From Candidatus Cloacimonetes bacterium 4572_55 (GTDB lineage Bacteria > 4572-55), in NCBI GenBank assembly GCA_002084765.1, contig NBMB01000029.1, positions 36,324 through 100,323 of the forward strand: DNA of 64,000 nucleotides, read 5' to 3'. Shown piece by piece: positions 53,156 to 61,570 of this stretch; within the stretch, counting starts at the first letter, position 1; each line of letters starts with the position of its first letter. The position numbers and the translations under genes are program-made. The notes beneath the pieces were generated by a model, which was not told where the DNA came from, did not search any database, and worked only from the letters and a program-made list of their open reading frames with translations.

Positions 53156-55627
53156 CTATATCCCCAAGGAAATTCCCGATCGAGGAGGGCTTAGCGGCGA
53201 ATCTTTCCGTGGTCGAGAGAGTGCTGGCTTGGGAGGAGTTTCGGGATCCGGCTCATGTTTTGGTTCGGTTCGGAAGGAGGATGACAACTGACGTAATTCT
53301 TCCGCTTGTCGGTTCAGGTTGTCAATCACAGACACGATATTTGTCACCAGGTCCTGATTTTGTTGGGAGATAGAGGCGATATTTTCTACAGCTTTCACCA
53401 CCTGTTCTCCACTTCTATTCTGTTCATTCATCGCCATGGAGACCTGTTTAGTCATGGTGTTCATCATATCGACTGCCTTCATAATCTGATCTCCTCCTCG
53501 GCTCTGCTCCTTGGTGGCGTTATTGATCTGGCGGGTCATCCGACGGATATCTTCAAATCCTTTGACCACTTGATCGGAAGCACTCGCCTGCTGATCCGTG
53601 GTATGACTGATCTCCTCCATCATTTTATTGACTGACTCAATTTCCTCCACAATCTTCTCCAAGGCTTCTCCGGCTCGACCGGCTGAAGCGACCCCTTCAT
53701 TTACCTGACGCGCGCCTTCTTCCGTCGCGTGTATCGTATTTTCCGTATCTGTCTGCACATTCTGGATCAGTTCCACGATTTTTTTTGCCGATCCTGCAGA
53801 CCGTTCAGCCAATTTTCTGACCTCCTCAGCGACCACGGCAAAGCCGCGTCCATGCTCGCCTGCTCGTGCGGCTTCGATAGCCGCGTTCAAAGCCAGTAAG
53901 TTGGTCTGATCCGCTATATCGTCGATCACTTCCACGATACTGTTGATACGTTTGCTGCTCTCCTTCAGCTCTCCGATCATCCGAATAATATCGCCCATAG
54001 TTCCGGCGATTTGCTGCATTCCTCTGACCATCAGTTTCACAATATCGCCGCCATTCTGCGCGACCTCGACTGCCGAACGGGAGGAAACGCCAGCGGTGGA
54101 GGCGTTATGCGCCACATGCTCAATCGATACGACCATATTTTCGATAATTGCTGTATTGCGATTGACAATATCGGTCAAATCATTCGTGTTGGTAGCTACG
54201 GACTGGATCGATTTGGTCATCTGCTCGATAGAGGCAGACGTCTCGCCCACATTATTTGCCAACGCTTCGGTGTTGCCCGCGACATGCTGTATCGAGCTTG
54301 CCATCTCCTCCATAGAAGCGAAAGTCTCTTCCGTCGCGCTGGACTGCTCAATCGTCCCGTGCTGAATCTGCCGACTGCTGTCGGACAGCCTATCCGTAGT
54401 TTCGGCGATTAGAATTATCGATTCCATTACCTGCCGGATAACGACCCTCAGACTATCGGTCATTTTCTGAATCGCTGTGAGAAGTTGACCGGCCTCATCC
54501 TCTCCCACCTTTTCCGTCACTTTAACTGCCAGATCGCCCTCTGATATCTGTTTAGCGACCTCCGCCGCGTCTTTGATCGGCTTGGCAATGTTGTTGGATA
54601 GCGATATTATCAAAGCGATCAAAAAGAAGAGGGCGAGGAAAGAGATGCCCGCGACAAAAGAGAGTATTTTTTTGACGGGATCGAGTATTTCTGAGATCGG
54701 CGCGATAACGACCAATCCCCAGGGGGTCTCGCTATACCCGACTTGTATCGGGATGGTCACCGCGTAGACCTTCTCACCAGTCACGTCGGATATGCCTTCT
54801 ATCCTGACCACCTCGCCTTCCCGCGCTTGTTTCTGCGACCTGGAGATAATCGATTGCTCGGGAAGCGCAGTTATGTCCTGGCCGATCAGTCTTGAATCGG
54901 GATGCGTCACCACCGAGCCATCGTAGGAGATAACAAAAGCATAGCCCGAATTAAACAGCCGAAATTCTTTTGCTATATCGTTCAAATTGCTAAGTGCTAT
55001 ATCCACTGTGGTGACGCCGACAAAATTGTCCTGATTTTTGATCACGCCGCTGACGGTTGTCATCAACACGTCCTCTCCCGCGATTGGATAGAGATAAGGC
55101 TCCACAATCGCCTCAAGTCCGCTCAATTTTGGTTGAAAATACCACCGGCTTAGCTGCGGATTGTCATAGTCAACCAGAGGATTCAGCCGTAACTCGTCGT
55201 TCAAAACGCTCCAATAGGGAATAAATCGTCCGGTTTCATCATGACCGAGCGCGTTGACGAACTGCGCGTCTCTGCCGTCAAACGCATTTGGCTCCCAGGC
55301 GGTGCACATACCGATAAAGTTTTCATTATTGATCAACACATTTTTGATCATTTCGTGGCAGCGATCTCGGCTCATCGACATATCGCTATTTTTTAACCCT
55401 TCAAGTGCCTGCGCCAATGTTCGAGCCGCGTGCATAGCCACTTCCAGTTCCGCGTCAATCTGATTGGCAAAACGGAACGCGCTTTGCTCCACCTCTTGAT
55501 ATGCCGCTTCCCTTGCCATATTGGTCGCGCGTATCGATACGACAGTGAAAATTGTAATAAAGGTAATTATCACAGCACTGGAAATCGGCAACAAAATTCT
55601 ATTTCTTAAATTGGCATTTTGGAACAT
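53156..55627 (-). CDS. Methyl-accepting chemotaxis protein
   Basis: 823 residues. TM1 (ILLPISSAVIITFITIFTVV), a dCache periplasmic sensor (about 45-295, with FIGMCTAWEPNAFDGRD and FVGVTTVDIALSNL), TM2 (ILSFVAGISFLALFFLIALI) and HAMP lead to a long coiled coil. The signalling hairpin tip reads ADQTNLLALNAAIEAARAGE followed by GRGFAVVAEEVRKLAERSAG. The dCache motif fits small molecules such as amino acids. The C-terminal tail is Pro/Arg-rich and lacks a CheR pentapeptide. I start at the ATG at 55627 (GAGGGG upstream) rather than 36 bases earlier. No che genes are in the window. Confidence 0.93.
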   Translation of the reverse strand: MFQNANLRNRILLPISSAVIITFITIFTVVSIRATNMAREAAYQEVEQSAFRFANQIDAELEVAMHAARTLAQALEGLKNSDMSMSRDRCHEMIKNVLINNENFIGMCTAWEPNAFDGRDAQFVNALGHDETGRFIPYWSVLNDELRLNPLVDYDNPQLSRWYFQPKLSGLEAIVEPYLYPIAGEDVLMTTVSGVIKNQDNFVGVTTVDIALSNLNDIAKEFRLFNSGYAFVISYDGSVVTHPDSRLIGQDITALPEQSIISRSQKQAREGEVVRIEGISDVTGEKVYAVTIPIQVGYSETPWGLVVIAPISEILDPVKKILSFVAGISFLALFFLIALIISLSNNIAKPIKDAAEVAKQISEGDLAVKVTEKVGEDEAGQLLTAIQKMTDSLRVVIRQVMESIILIAETTDRLSDSSRQIQHGTIEQSSATEETFASMEEMASSIQHVAGNTEALANNVGETSASIEQMTKSIQSVATNTNDLTDIVNRNTAIIENMVVSIEHVAHNASTAGVSSRSAVEVAQNGGDIVKLMVRGMQQIAGTMGDIIRMIGELKESSKRINSIVEVIDDIADQTNLLALNAAIEAARAGEHGRGFAVVAEEVRKLAERSAGSAKKIVELIQNVQTDTENTIHATEEGARQVNEGVASAGRAGEALEKIVEEIESVNKMMEEISHTTDQQASASDQVVKGFEDIRRMTRQINNATKEQSRGGDQIMKAVDMMNTMTKQVSMAMNEQNRSGEQVVKAVENIASISQQNQDLVTNIVSVIDNLNRQAEELRQLSSSFRTEPKHEPDPETPPKPALSRPRKDSPLSPPRSGISLGI

Positions 55628-55731
55628 GACGATACCCCTCTTAGTCTGAAATGTATCTGTCAAATAAGTGAATTTCCGCGCCTATAGCCCGGATTATCCA
55701 TTATCGTAGAAAGCGCACAGAGGTTTAAAAT

Positions 55732-56445
55732 TTAACGGGTTATATTATTTGCCATGTCTTCAAGTTCGCGAAATCCATTAATTTCATTTGACAAAAGGTC
55801 TTTCTCAAAAGACCCTTTGTCTACTAACAAAAGAACATTCCAACCGACTTTTTTCGCGCCTTCAAAGTCATGTATGCGGCTGTCGCCGATATGCAAAAAA
55901 CAATGGGATGGGAGGTCGAACTGCTTTTCCACATAGCGAAATATCTTCGCGTTCGGTTTTTCGACTCCGATCTCCGAGGATATGAAAATTTTGTCAAATA
56001 ATTCAGTTATATTCATTTCAGTAAGAATGCAGCGAAGGCGTTTATCCCAATTGGATAATATAGCCGTTTTCATTCCCAGCCTTTTCATGGTCTGGATAGC
56101 AGAGAGTGCATGATCGGCAATCCGCCAGCACCGCGCTTCAGAAAAAGTGCCCCACATCTCTTGATACAGCGCGTCAAAATCATTGGCTTGCAGATTCAAC
56201 AGATCGAGTATCTCCTTCACCGTATCTCGCCACCACTCCCATTCAGAATTTTCCGATATATTCTGTCTCGGCGCGCGCTGCCGCTTTTGATAAATCGAAA
56301 GAAACGCGCTCTTGATCTCCGATAGATCCGCTATCAACCCATGATCTCGCATCACTTGTCCGTAGATATGCGCCACGGAGGGATAGGGTTGCAACAGCGT
56401 GCCTCCAGCGTCGAACGTCACAGCTCGAATTTTTGAGAAATCCAT
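55732..56445 (-). CDS. HAD-superfamily hydrolase (HDHD3/REG-2-like)
   Basis: 237 residues. Motif I is FDAGGTLL (nucleophile Asp, with Gly where the second Asp of many HADs lies, as in the REG-2-like subgroup). Motif II is TAILSNWDKRL, the Lys lies in GVEKPNAKIF, and motif IV is HIGDSRIHDFEGAKKVGW. A helical cap domain occupies about 18-95. Phosphatase or dehalogenase on a small metabolite; substrate unknown. AGAGGATT precedes the ATG. Confidence 0.9.
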   Translation of the reverse strand: MDFSKIRAVTFDAGGTLLQPYPSVAHIYGQVMRDHGLIADLSEIKSAFLSIYQKRQRAPRQNISENSEWEWWRDTVKEILDLLNLQANDFDALYQEMWGTFSEARCWRIADHALSAIQTMKRLGMKTAILSNWDKRLRCILTEMNITELFDKIFISSEIGVEKPNAKIFRYVEKQFDLPSHCFLHIGDSRIHDFEGAKKVGWNVLLLVDKGSFEKDLLSNEINGFRELEDMANNITR

Positions 56446-56701
56446 AATCCTCTACTTTTTTCAACAAACGTCGTTTATCGACTGCTTGGTCGGTAATTTA
56501 ATAGTGAGCTCTGCGCCTTTTCCCGGCTCGATCTCTGGCGAAAGTCTCCACCTTTTCAATATCTTGACGATTCATAGAGCGACAATGATGGTGCATATTC
56601 CCGCCGATCCAATGCATTCCGGATAATTAGGTTAAAAAGTTTTAGGAGATCTTTGGGGTTTAAGTTGGGTTTGATTTATTAAGCGGAGTTAGAAAAAAAA
56701 T
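56446..56701. other. Gap of 256 bp with a possible kinase C-terminal relic
   Basis: On the minus strand (about 56461-56565) an open stretch reads LSPEIEPGKGAELTIKLPT and stops, like the last strand of a histidine-kinase ATPase domain. Nothing upstream of it is preserved. It could be chance. Confidence 0.25.
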
Positions 56702-57418
56702 TCAAATTTTTGATTTTGGAAAAAAGAACCACTCCTCAGGAATTTGATACGCATCAATCAATCGGTGGGGATAAGAGAGTTTCCCCAAACTTTGGATTCG
56801 ATGCGAATCGCTTCCGACCGAAAATCGGGCATTCTTTGAGACCGCGATCTCCACAAACTTTGGCAACGGCGTCATGGATCGGGCGTTTATCTCAAAAGCC
56901 ACGCCGTGCGCTATGCCGACATCGACCAACTGCTCGAGCCGTTTCTCACTCCATACCGTCTCCGGTCGAATCCACCAGGCGCGTGGGATTAAAGTCGGAT
57001 GAGCCAATATATCAAAGGAATAGAGTCCCAAAAAACGATCGACGTGGTCAATCATGCGACCGATTATTGTGTCAATATTTCGACAGACAAAATCCGGATG
57101 AAAAAGTGATTGCCCATCAACCTGGTGCAGGGCGGCGATAGTATAATCGAATCTGTCCAATAGGTCGGTGGAAACATGAAGTCTTGGTTCTATGCTGACC
57201 TCAATGCCGGTGTACACTGACAAGGATCTGATCCGGTCATAGTAGCCAGCGACCTCTCGGTCATTTTTCAGATACATCTCGGTATCTAAATGATCGGAAA
57301 TCCCCAACCAAATGCCGAGTTCCACCGCACGCCGCGCCATCCGTTCCGGAGAATCTCTTCCGTCTGTAATATTGGTATGACAATGCAGATCAATGGTCTT
57401 GGAAGTCGGTTTATCCAT
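56702..57418 (-). CDS. PHP-domain metal-dependent phosphoesterase
   Basis: 238 residues. PHP motifs: DLHCHTNITDGRDSPE near the N-terminus, GISDHLD, YTGIEVSIEP, FDILAHPTLIP, FEINARSM and SVGSDSHR, giving the three-metal site of histidinol-phosphatase-like enzymes. The substrate may be a nucleotide or sugar phosphate. A frame opens 39 bases upstream at a TTG; I use the ATG at 57418 although its ribosome site is weak. The leader has a duplicated CCATAATAGA. Confidence 0.88.
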   Translation of the reverse strand: MDKPTSKTIDLHCHTNITDGRDSPERMARRAVELGIWLGISDHLDTEMYLKNDREVAGYYDRIRSLSVYTGIEVSIEPRLHVSTDLLDRFDYTIAALHQVDGQSLFHPDFVCRNIDTIIGRMIDHVDRFLGLYSFDILAHPTLIPRAWWIRPETVWSEKRLEQLVDVGIAHGVAFEINARSMTPLPKFVEIAVSKNARFSVGSDSHRIQSLGKLSYPHRLIDAYQIPEEWFFFPKSKI

Positions 57419-57541
57419 TGGTTCTATTATGGTGTCTCTATTATGGAAAAATTGCAAAATAGGAGAATCAAGCCGATTTTTATCACCTTCAAAAAGGCGG
57501 ATGCGCCATCAATCATGGAGATTTCAGGACAATCTGCATGA

Positions 57542-58564
57542 TCATTTCCAATACTTACGTCTCGGCAAACGTCCCAAATCAATCGTTAACACCTTTTCTT
57601 GATTATTCCTTATCAACGTCAACTCAATCGGCGTGTTGGGTTGCTGGGAAAGAATAAATTGCCGAAACTCTCGGATATTTCGAATTTTGACACCGCTATA
57701 CGCGACGATCAAATCTTTTGGGAGAATGCCAGCTTCTTGAGCCGGACCAGATGACTGAACCACCATCACGCCGCCAAGATCGGGATTAAGATGAAATCGT
57801 TCGGTTACGCCTGGGGTCAATTCCAAGATACTGACGCCGAGCCATCCTCGCTCAATTGAACCCGTCTCGATAAATTGATCTAATTTGATCCTCAGGTCGT
57901 TAATGGGGGAGATAAAGCCGACGTCATAATTTTTAGCTATCGTTGGCGACGTCGAGATCGCCTCTGTGACGCCGTCTTCAAGACCTGCGACAACAATACC
58001 TACCAACTCGCCTGATTTATTGAATACCGGCGCGCCGCTGTCTCCGGGCCGAACCGTCATGCTGATCTGAATCAACTGCTGCATACCAATATTCCGATTC
58101 GGATTGCTGACAAACCCAGTTGTCGGGGTGAATGACAATCCGTTGGGAGTTCCGACAGAAAGCAACCAGGAGCCCGCCTTCAGTTTGTTGGAATTTCCTA
58201 AGACAGGCGCAACGCATTTCTGATCAATTTTGAGCAAACAAACGCCGGTCAGGTCGTCATGTCCGACAACCCGCGCCCTGCGCCAAAGCTCATCTGTGAA
58301 CATGGCAAGTGCTTGCTTGGCATTACCGATTATTTCTGAACTGGTGAGGAGGTATCCGTCTTCTCGGATGACAACGCCGCTACCGATGCTACGTTGTTGC
58401 AAAGTATCTGATAGATGATTGCATTGCACGGTCACTACAGTAGGCAACGTTTTGTCCAACAATGAAATCAGTTCACCTTCAAGGACGGTGATCTGCGCGG
58501 AAAAAAGAGAGAAGGGTGCTGATGCAAAAAAAAAGGATAATATGAAGAGAGTCCGTTTATTCAT
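57542..58564 (-). CDS. HtrA/DegP-like protein with PDZ domain, catalytic triad broken (probable pseudoprotease)
   Basis: 340 residues, signal peptide at 1-22. The trypsin-like fold is evident (VTVQCNHLSD, SGVVIREDGYLLTSSEII, GTPNGLSFTPTTGFVS) and so is a C-terminal PDZ domain (about 238-330: WLGVSILELTPGVTERF, VVQSSGPAQEAGILPKDLIV). The catalytic His in the usual TNNHVV is Glu77 (TSSEII), and the Asp of TD(L/I)AL is Gly107 (TGVCL). Only Ser176 of GDSGAP remains, so proteolysis is not expected. It is the third gene of a sigma/anti-sigma unit, overlapping no neighbour but sharing a 12-bp repeat with the anti-sigma stop. A sensing or chaperone role is inference. Confidence 0.88.
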   Translation of the reverse strand: MNKRTLFILSFFFASAPFSLFSAQITVLEGELISLLDKTLPTVVTVQCNHLSDTLQQRSIGSGVVIREDGYLLTSSEIIGNAKQALAMFTDELWRRARVVGHDDLTGVCLLKIDQKCVAPVLGNSNKLKAGSWLLSVGTPNGLSFTPTTGFVSNPNRNIGMQQLIQISMTVRPGDSGAPVFNKSGELVGIVVAGLEDGVTEAISTSPTIAKNYDVGFISPINDLRIKLDQFIETGSIERGWLGVSILELTPGVTERFHLNPDLGGVMVVQSSGPAQEAGILPKDLIVAYSGVKIRNIREFRQFILSQQPNTPIELTLIRNNQEKVLTIDLGRLPRRKYWK

Positions 58565-58590
58565 TCGTCTCAAAACTCGTCTCAAAACTG
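58565..58590 (-). repeat. 12-bp tandem duplication at the anti-sigma/HtrA-like junction
   Basis: Minus strand GTTTTGAGACGA twice in a row. The first copy contains the TGA stop of the anti-sigma gene and the second abuts the ATG of the HtrA-like gene. Confidence 0.95.
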
Positions 58591-59286
58591 AAATTTGTTA
58601 GCATTTTGAGAGAGCGAATTTTTGCTTGTATCGCTCACCGCGTCGTAGATATCAAAGCTATCAGGATGGATCGGTCTTATGACATATTTTTCTCCATGCA
58701 CGACGTTCTCCAACGTCTCTCCTTTATTCCCTTTGATCAAGTATGGCTCGTTTGTATTAAAGTGTTTCGGCGAGATTGTGGGAAGTACGAAGGAGTTCGT
58801 CGGTGAATTCTGTACAGGATTGATCGATGGGTCGCCGGGGAAAGTCTGAGTCGGCTTTGTTCCGCCCATTATATCAGACGATACGGGCGCGACAGTTTCC
58901 GACGTCATGGAGGGCGAAGTGCTGAGCGGCATGTATCCGCGCAAGAAGAAGCCGCTAGCACCCATAATGACGCAAGCTGTGGTCATAGCTAAAATAGGAA
59001 CAAAGCTTGGCCTGGGTATCACAAGGGTAGGAACGTAAGACAGAATGCTATCCCATAGAGTCGGCTTAGACTGCTGGAGTCTCTGACGAAGTTGACGTTC
59101 AAAATCGAGTGAGGTCTCGATTTTCGGAAAGTAAACCAAAAGTTTCAATGTCTTGCGAAAGTATTGATACTCACGCTGACAATCGTGACATTGAGAAAAA
59201 TGATTTTCTACCTTTTTCTTTAAATCCTCGGTGATTGCGCCCTCGTACATATCCGATAAAAGAGCGGCTACATTGTCACATTCCAT
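58582..59286 (-). CDS. Anti-sigma factor with zinc-finger (zf-HC2) domain
   Basis: 234 residues. The ZAS-type zinc motif is Cys3 with HFSQCHDC (H-x3-C-x2-C) near residue 30, followed by a helix that clamps sigma. A single transmembrane helix (VPILAMTTACVIMGASGFFL) separates it from a periplasmic Pro/Ser/Thr-rich part of about 110 residues. It should hold the upstream sigma factor at the membrane until a signal triggers release. GGAGG gives a clear start 12 bp after the sigma gene. The HtrA-like gene follows. Confidence 0.92.
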   Translation of the reverse strand: MECDNVAALLSDMYEGAITEDLKKKVENHFSQCHDCQREYQYFRKTLKLLVYFPKIETSLDFERQLRQRLQQSKPTLWDSILSYVPTLVIPRPSFVPILAMTTACVIMGASGFFLRGYMPLSTSPSMTSETVAPVSSDIMGGTKPTQTFPGDPSINPVQNSPTNSFVLPTISPKHFNTNEPYLIKGNKGETLENVVHGEKYVIRPIHPDSFDIYDAVSDTSKNSLSQNANKFQF

Positions 59287-59298
59287 GCTAAACCTCCG

Positions 59299-59976
59299 TC
59301 ACTCATTAACCGATTTCTCCTCTTTTTCACTTCTTTGCTGTTTGCTCGACCTGAAGATCATCCCGACTTCATCAAAGTAAGGCTGCATGGCTTCTTTCAA
59401 AGCCGACCTCGCTCGATTGACCCGAGATTTTACGGTCCCCATCGGAATCTTCAATATCCTTGCGATCTCCTCGTAAGACAATCCCTGCAAATCTCGTAAG
59501 GTAAATATTGTTTTATACTTACGGTTCAAAGACCCGACAGCGGCAAACAACGCCTCTGTCAGTTCTTTATTCTCACTGATCTTATCAGGCCGTTGAGACT
59601 CGTCGCCAATGAGAGATAGGGGATCAAAACTGTCGTCTTCATCTCTTTTTGTCCCCTGCCCCCACGAAAAGTAGGGGCGTCTCGCTCGATTACGGAGTTC
59701 ATTTTTTGCCAGATTGGAGGCAATAGTATAAACCCATGTCGAAAAAGTCGCTCCTTCTCGAAACCGGTGCGCGTGCCGATAGACCCGAACAAACGCCTCT
59801 TGGGTCAGATCTTCGGATGCTTCCCGATCGCCGATGATCTGAAAAATGAAGTTGATCAGTCGGTTTTTGTAGCGCTTCACAAGCTCTTCAAAGGCTCGAT
59901 TGTCTCCCTGTCCGACTGACGCGATCAAATCTTCGTCAGTCAAACGGACGGAATTCACAGAATCGTTTAAAAACAT
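59299..59976 (-). CDS. ECF-type RNA polymerase sigma factor (RpoE-like)
   Basis: 225 residues. Region 2 (about 20-95): DNRAFEELVKRYKNRLINFI, DREASEDLTQEAFVRVYRHA, FSTWVYTIASNLAKNELR. Region 4 (about 145-200): FTLRDLQGLSYEEIARILKI and GTVKSRVNRARSAL. An acidic/Ser-rich linker joins them. First gene of sigma / anti-sigma / HtrA-like, the layout of envelope-stress modules. Its promoter should lie in the 508-bp divergent gap, and autoregulation is likely. Confidence 0.93.
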   Translation of the reverse strand: MFLNDSVNSVRLTDEDLIASVGQGDNRAFEELVKRYKNRLINFIFQIIGDREASEDLTQEAFVRVYRHAHRFREGATFSTWVYTIASNLAKNELRNRARRPYFSWGQGTKRDEDDSFDPLSLIGDESQRPDKISENKELTEALFAAVGSLNRKYKTIFTLRDLQGLSYEEIARILKIPMGTVKSRVNRARSALKEAMQPYFDEVGMIFRSSKQQRSEKEEKSVNE

Positions 59977-60114
59977 AGACGGCTACACTGGAAAAAAATA
60001 TTGGTTCCTACTTAATTCATGCAAACTTCAGACGAATTTCAGCAAAAAAGAACAATCGAAAATTATAGAATTACGGTCAATATATGACAGAAACTATCCT
60101 CATATAGAAGTCCC

Positions 60115-60138
60115 CGAGGCGGGGTATTCCCCAGCTCG
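60115..60138. promoter_or_regulatory. Inverted repeat in the divergent gap
   Basis: CGAG-GC-GGGG-TATT-CCCC-AG-CTCG, a symmetric site about 140 bp from the leftward sigma gene. It could be an operator or an RNA hairpin; nothing decides. Confidence 0.35.
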
Positions 60139-60383
60139 ATTCTGCTCATATAGCTCATATATTTAAAGTATGGAAATAATAGCCACTTTTCGATCCATTG
60201 TCAACAAAAAATTCGTATTGTTTCATATTCCTGAACACTCTATCTGAACAAATGGACATGGGGAACACGTTTTCTAGTTGCCATAAACGCAAAATTCGTC
60301 TATCAAACGTATCGTAATTGGTTCGGGATTGGGAATAATTTGGGAATAATAAAGACGTTTTGTCAGCTCACACAAAATTTTAA

Positions 60384-60412
60384 TTGACTTTGAGTTTGAT
60401 ATTTTATAGATT
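60384..60412 (+). promoter_or_regulatory. Possible sigma-70-type promoter of the rightward sigma operon
   Basis: TTGACT at 60384-60389, 17-bp spacer, TAGATT at 60407-60412, about 70 bp before the ATG. Confidence 0.35.
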
Positions 60413-60444
60413 CAAAGACCTATGTAATTAACGATTATTTTTTT

Positions 60445-60462
60445 ACTTTTACTTTTACTTTT
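60445..60462 (+). repeat. 6-bp tandem repeat, 3 copies
   Basis: ACTTTT three times, 23 bp before the ATG of the second sigma gene. Confidence 0.9.
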
Positions 60463-60484
60463 AGATAGAAGAGATTGCGACAAA

Positions 60485-61138
60485 ATGAATTTAAAGGAAA
60501 AATTTGAACACTTAAAAAGTAAGCTAAGTCTTGATCTTATCGCGTTGAGGGTGGTCGAATCTCAAGATTATACGCCGTTTGACACGATGGAGTTGATCCT
60601 GAAAACTCAGCGGGGGGAGTTGGGCGCATTTGAAGAACTGGTTCGGCGATATGAAAAAATGGTTTACAGTTTGGCATTTCAAATGTTGAACAACCACGAC
60701 GATGCTGACGATGTGCTTCAAGACGCTTTTGTAAAAGTTTATAAATCATTGATAAACCTTAAGAATCCCTCTGCGTTTCTCACTTGGCTGCATCGAATTG
60801 TGGTCAATCTGAGTATTGATTTTGCAAGGAAAAAAAATCGATGGGTGGAGCTACACGAACAAGCTGAGGAATTAGACGACGATATGCCACTGATCTCTTT
60901 ATGGCCTACCAATCCGGAACTGATATACAAAAATAGAAAATTAATGGAATTGGTTCAGGAGGCGGTTATGGAGTTACCCCCGCGACAGCGGGCAGTTATC
61001 ATTCTCCATGAAGTGAAGGGATACAGCAAAAAAGAGATCGGGAGAATATTGAAATGTCCGCAAGGTACGGTTCGATCTAATTTGCATTATGCCAGGGAAA
61101 AGTTGAAAAAGCGGCTTGAGAAACATATCAATCTATAA
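60485..61138 (+). CDS. ECF-type RNA polymerase sigma factor
   Basis: 217 residues. Region 2: ELGAFEELVRRYEKMVYSLA, NNHDDADDVLQDAFVKVYKS, FLTWLHRIVVNLSIDFARKK. Region 4: LPPRQRAVIILHEVKGYSKK, IGRILKCPQGTVRSNLHYAR. About 40 residues precede region 2, longer than usual. It is only distantly like the divergent sigma factor, so this is a separate module rather than a recent duplicate. A zinc-finger anti-sigma gene follows after 33 bp. Confidence 0.92.
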   Translation: MNLKEKFEHLKSKLSLDLIALRVVESQDYTPFDTMELILKTQRGELGAFEELVRRYEKMVYSLAFQMLNNHDDADDVLQDAFVKVYKSLINLKNPSAFLTWLHRIVVNLSIDFARKKNRWVELHEQAEELDDDMPLISLWPTNPELIYKNRKLMELVQEAVMELPPRQRAVIILHEVKGYSKKEIGRILKCPQGTVRSNLHYAREKLKKRLEKHINL

Positions 61139-61171
61139 TATAATTTTGTTACCTAAAAATAGGCGGTTGCC

Positions 61172-61489
61172 ATGTTAGATTGTGACGTAGTGAAAGCCCA
61201 ATTGCAAGATTTCTTTGATAATGAGATTTCTAATATCGATAAAAAAGAAATTACAAAACATTTCCGGCGATGTAAATCATGTTATGAACATGCCTACTTG
61301 CTTTATTCCACCTTGACTCTGCTAAAAAATTTGCCGGGATCCTATCCAAATAATATCGGGAAAGATGGTATCGGACAGAGTAATATTTGGCCAGATAAAG
61401 AATATTGGGAACTTGCCACCAAAAATGTCCTGAGAAAAATTCCGAAAAAAAAAGGCGCGCCCTATTGTAGGTCTTGCACGTCGATATAA
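61172..61489 (+). CDS. Small zinc-finger anti-sigma-like protein
   Basis: 105 residues. CDVVKAQLQDFFDNEI and HFRRCKSCYEHAYL (H-x3-C-x2-C) form a ZAS-type motif as in the other anti-sigma protein. There is no transmembrane helix, and the tail (PKKKGAPYCRSCTSI) is basic and unlike the family. A run of nine A just before the tail (61446-61454) could hide a frameshift that once led to a membrane segment. It probably controls the sigma factor upstream, either as a soluble redox-type anti-sigma or as a damaged one. Confidence 0.75.
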   Translation: MLDCDVVKAQLQDFFDNEISNIDKKEITKHFRRCKSCYEHAYLLYSTLTLLKNLPGSYPNNIGKDGIGQSNIWPDKEYWELATKNVLRKIPKKKGAPYCRSCTSI

Positions 61490-61570
61490 ATTCGTCGGGG
61501 GTTATTTTGCTGTAACTCCCGACGCCCAGTTATCATACCATCCTCTCCATTTCGTCCCCATCTCAAAGTT

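Larger units (their letters stand above)
59977..60484. other. Divergent regulatory gap between two ECF sigma operons, 508 bp
   Basis: No coding remnant. Contents: a 24-bp interrupted inverted repeat (60115-60138), a promoter-like element for the rightward operon, and a 6-bp tandem repeat directly before the rightward gene. I looked for GGAAC-type ECF promoters; one GGAAC occurs at about 60261 but with no fitting -10. Confidence 0.5.
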
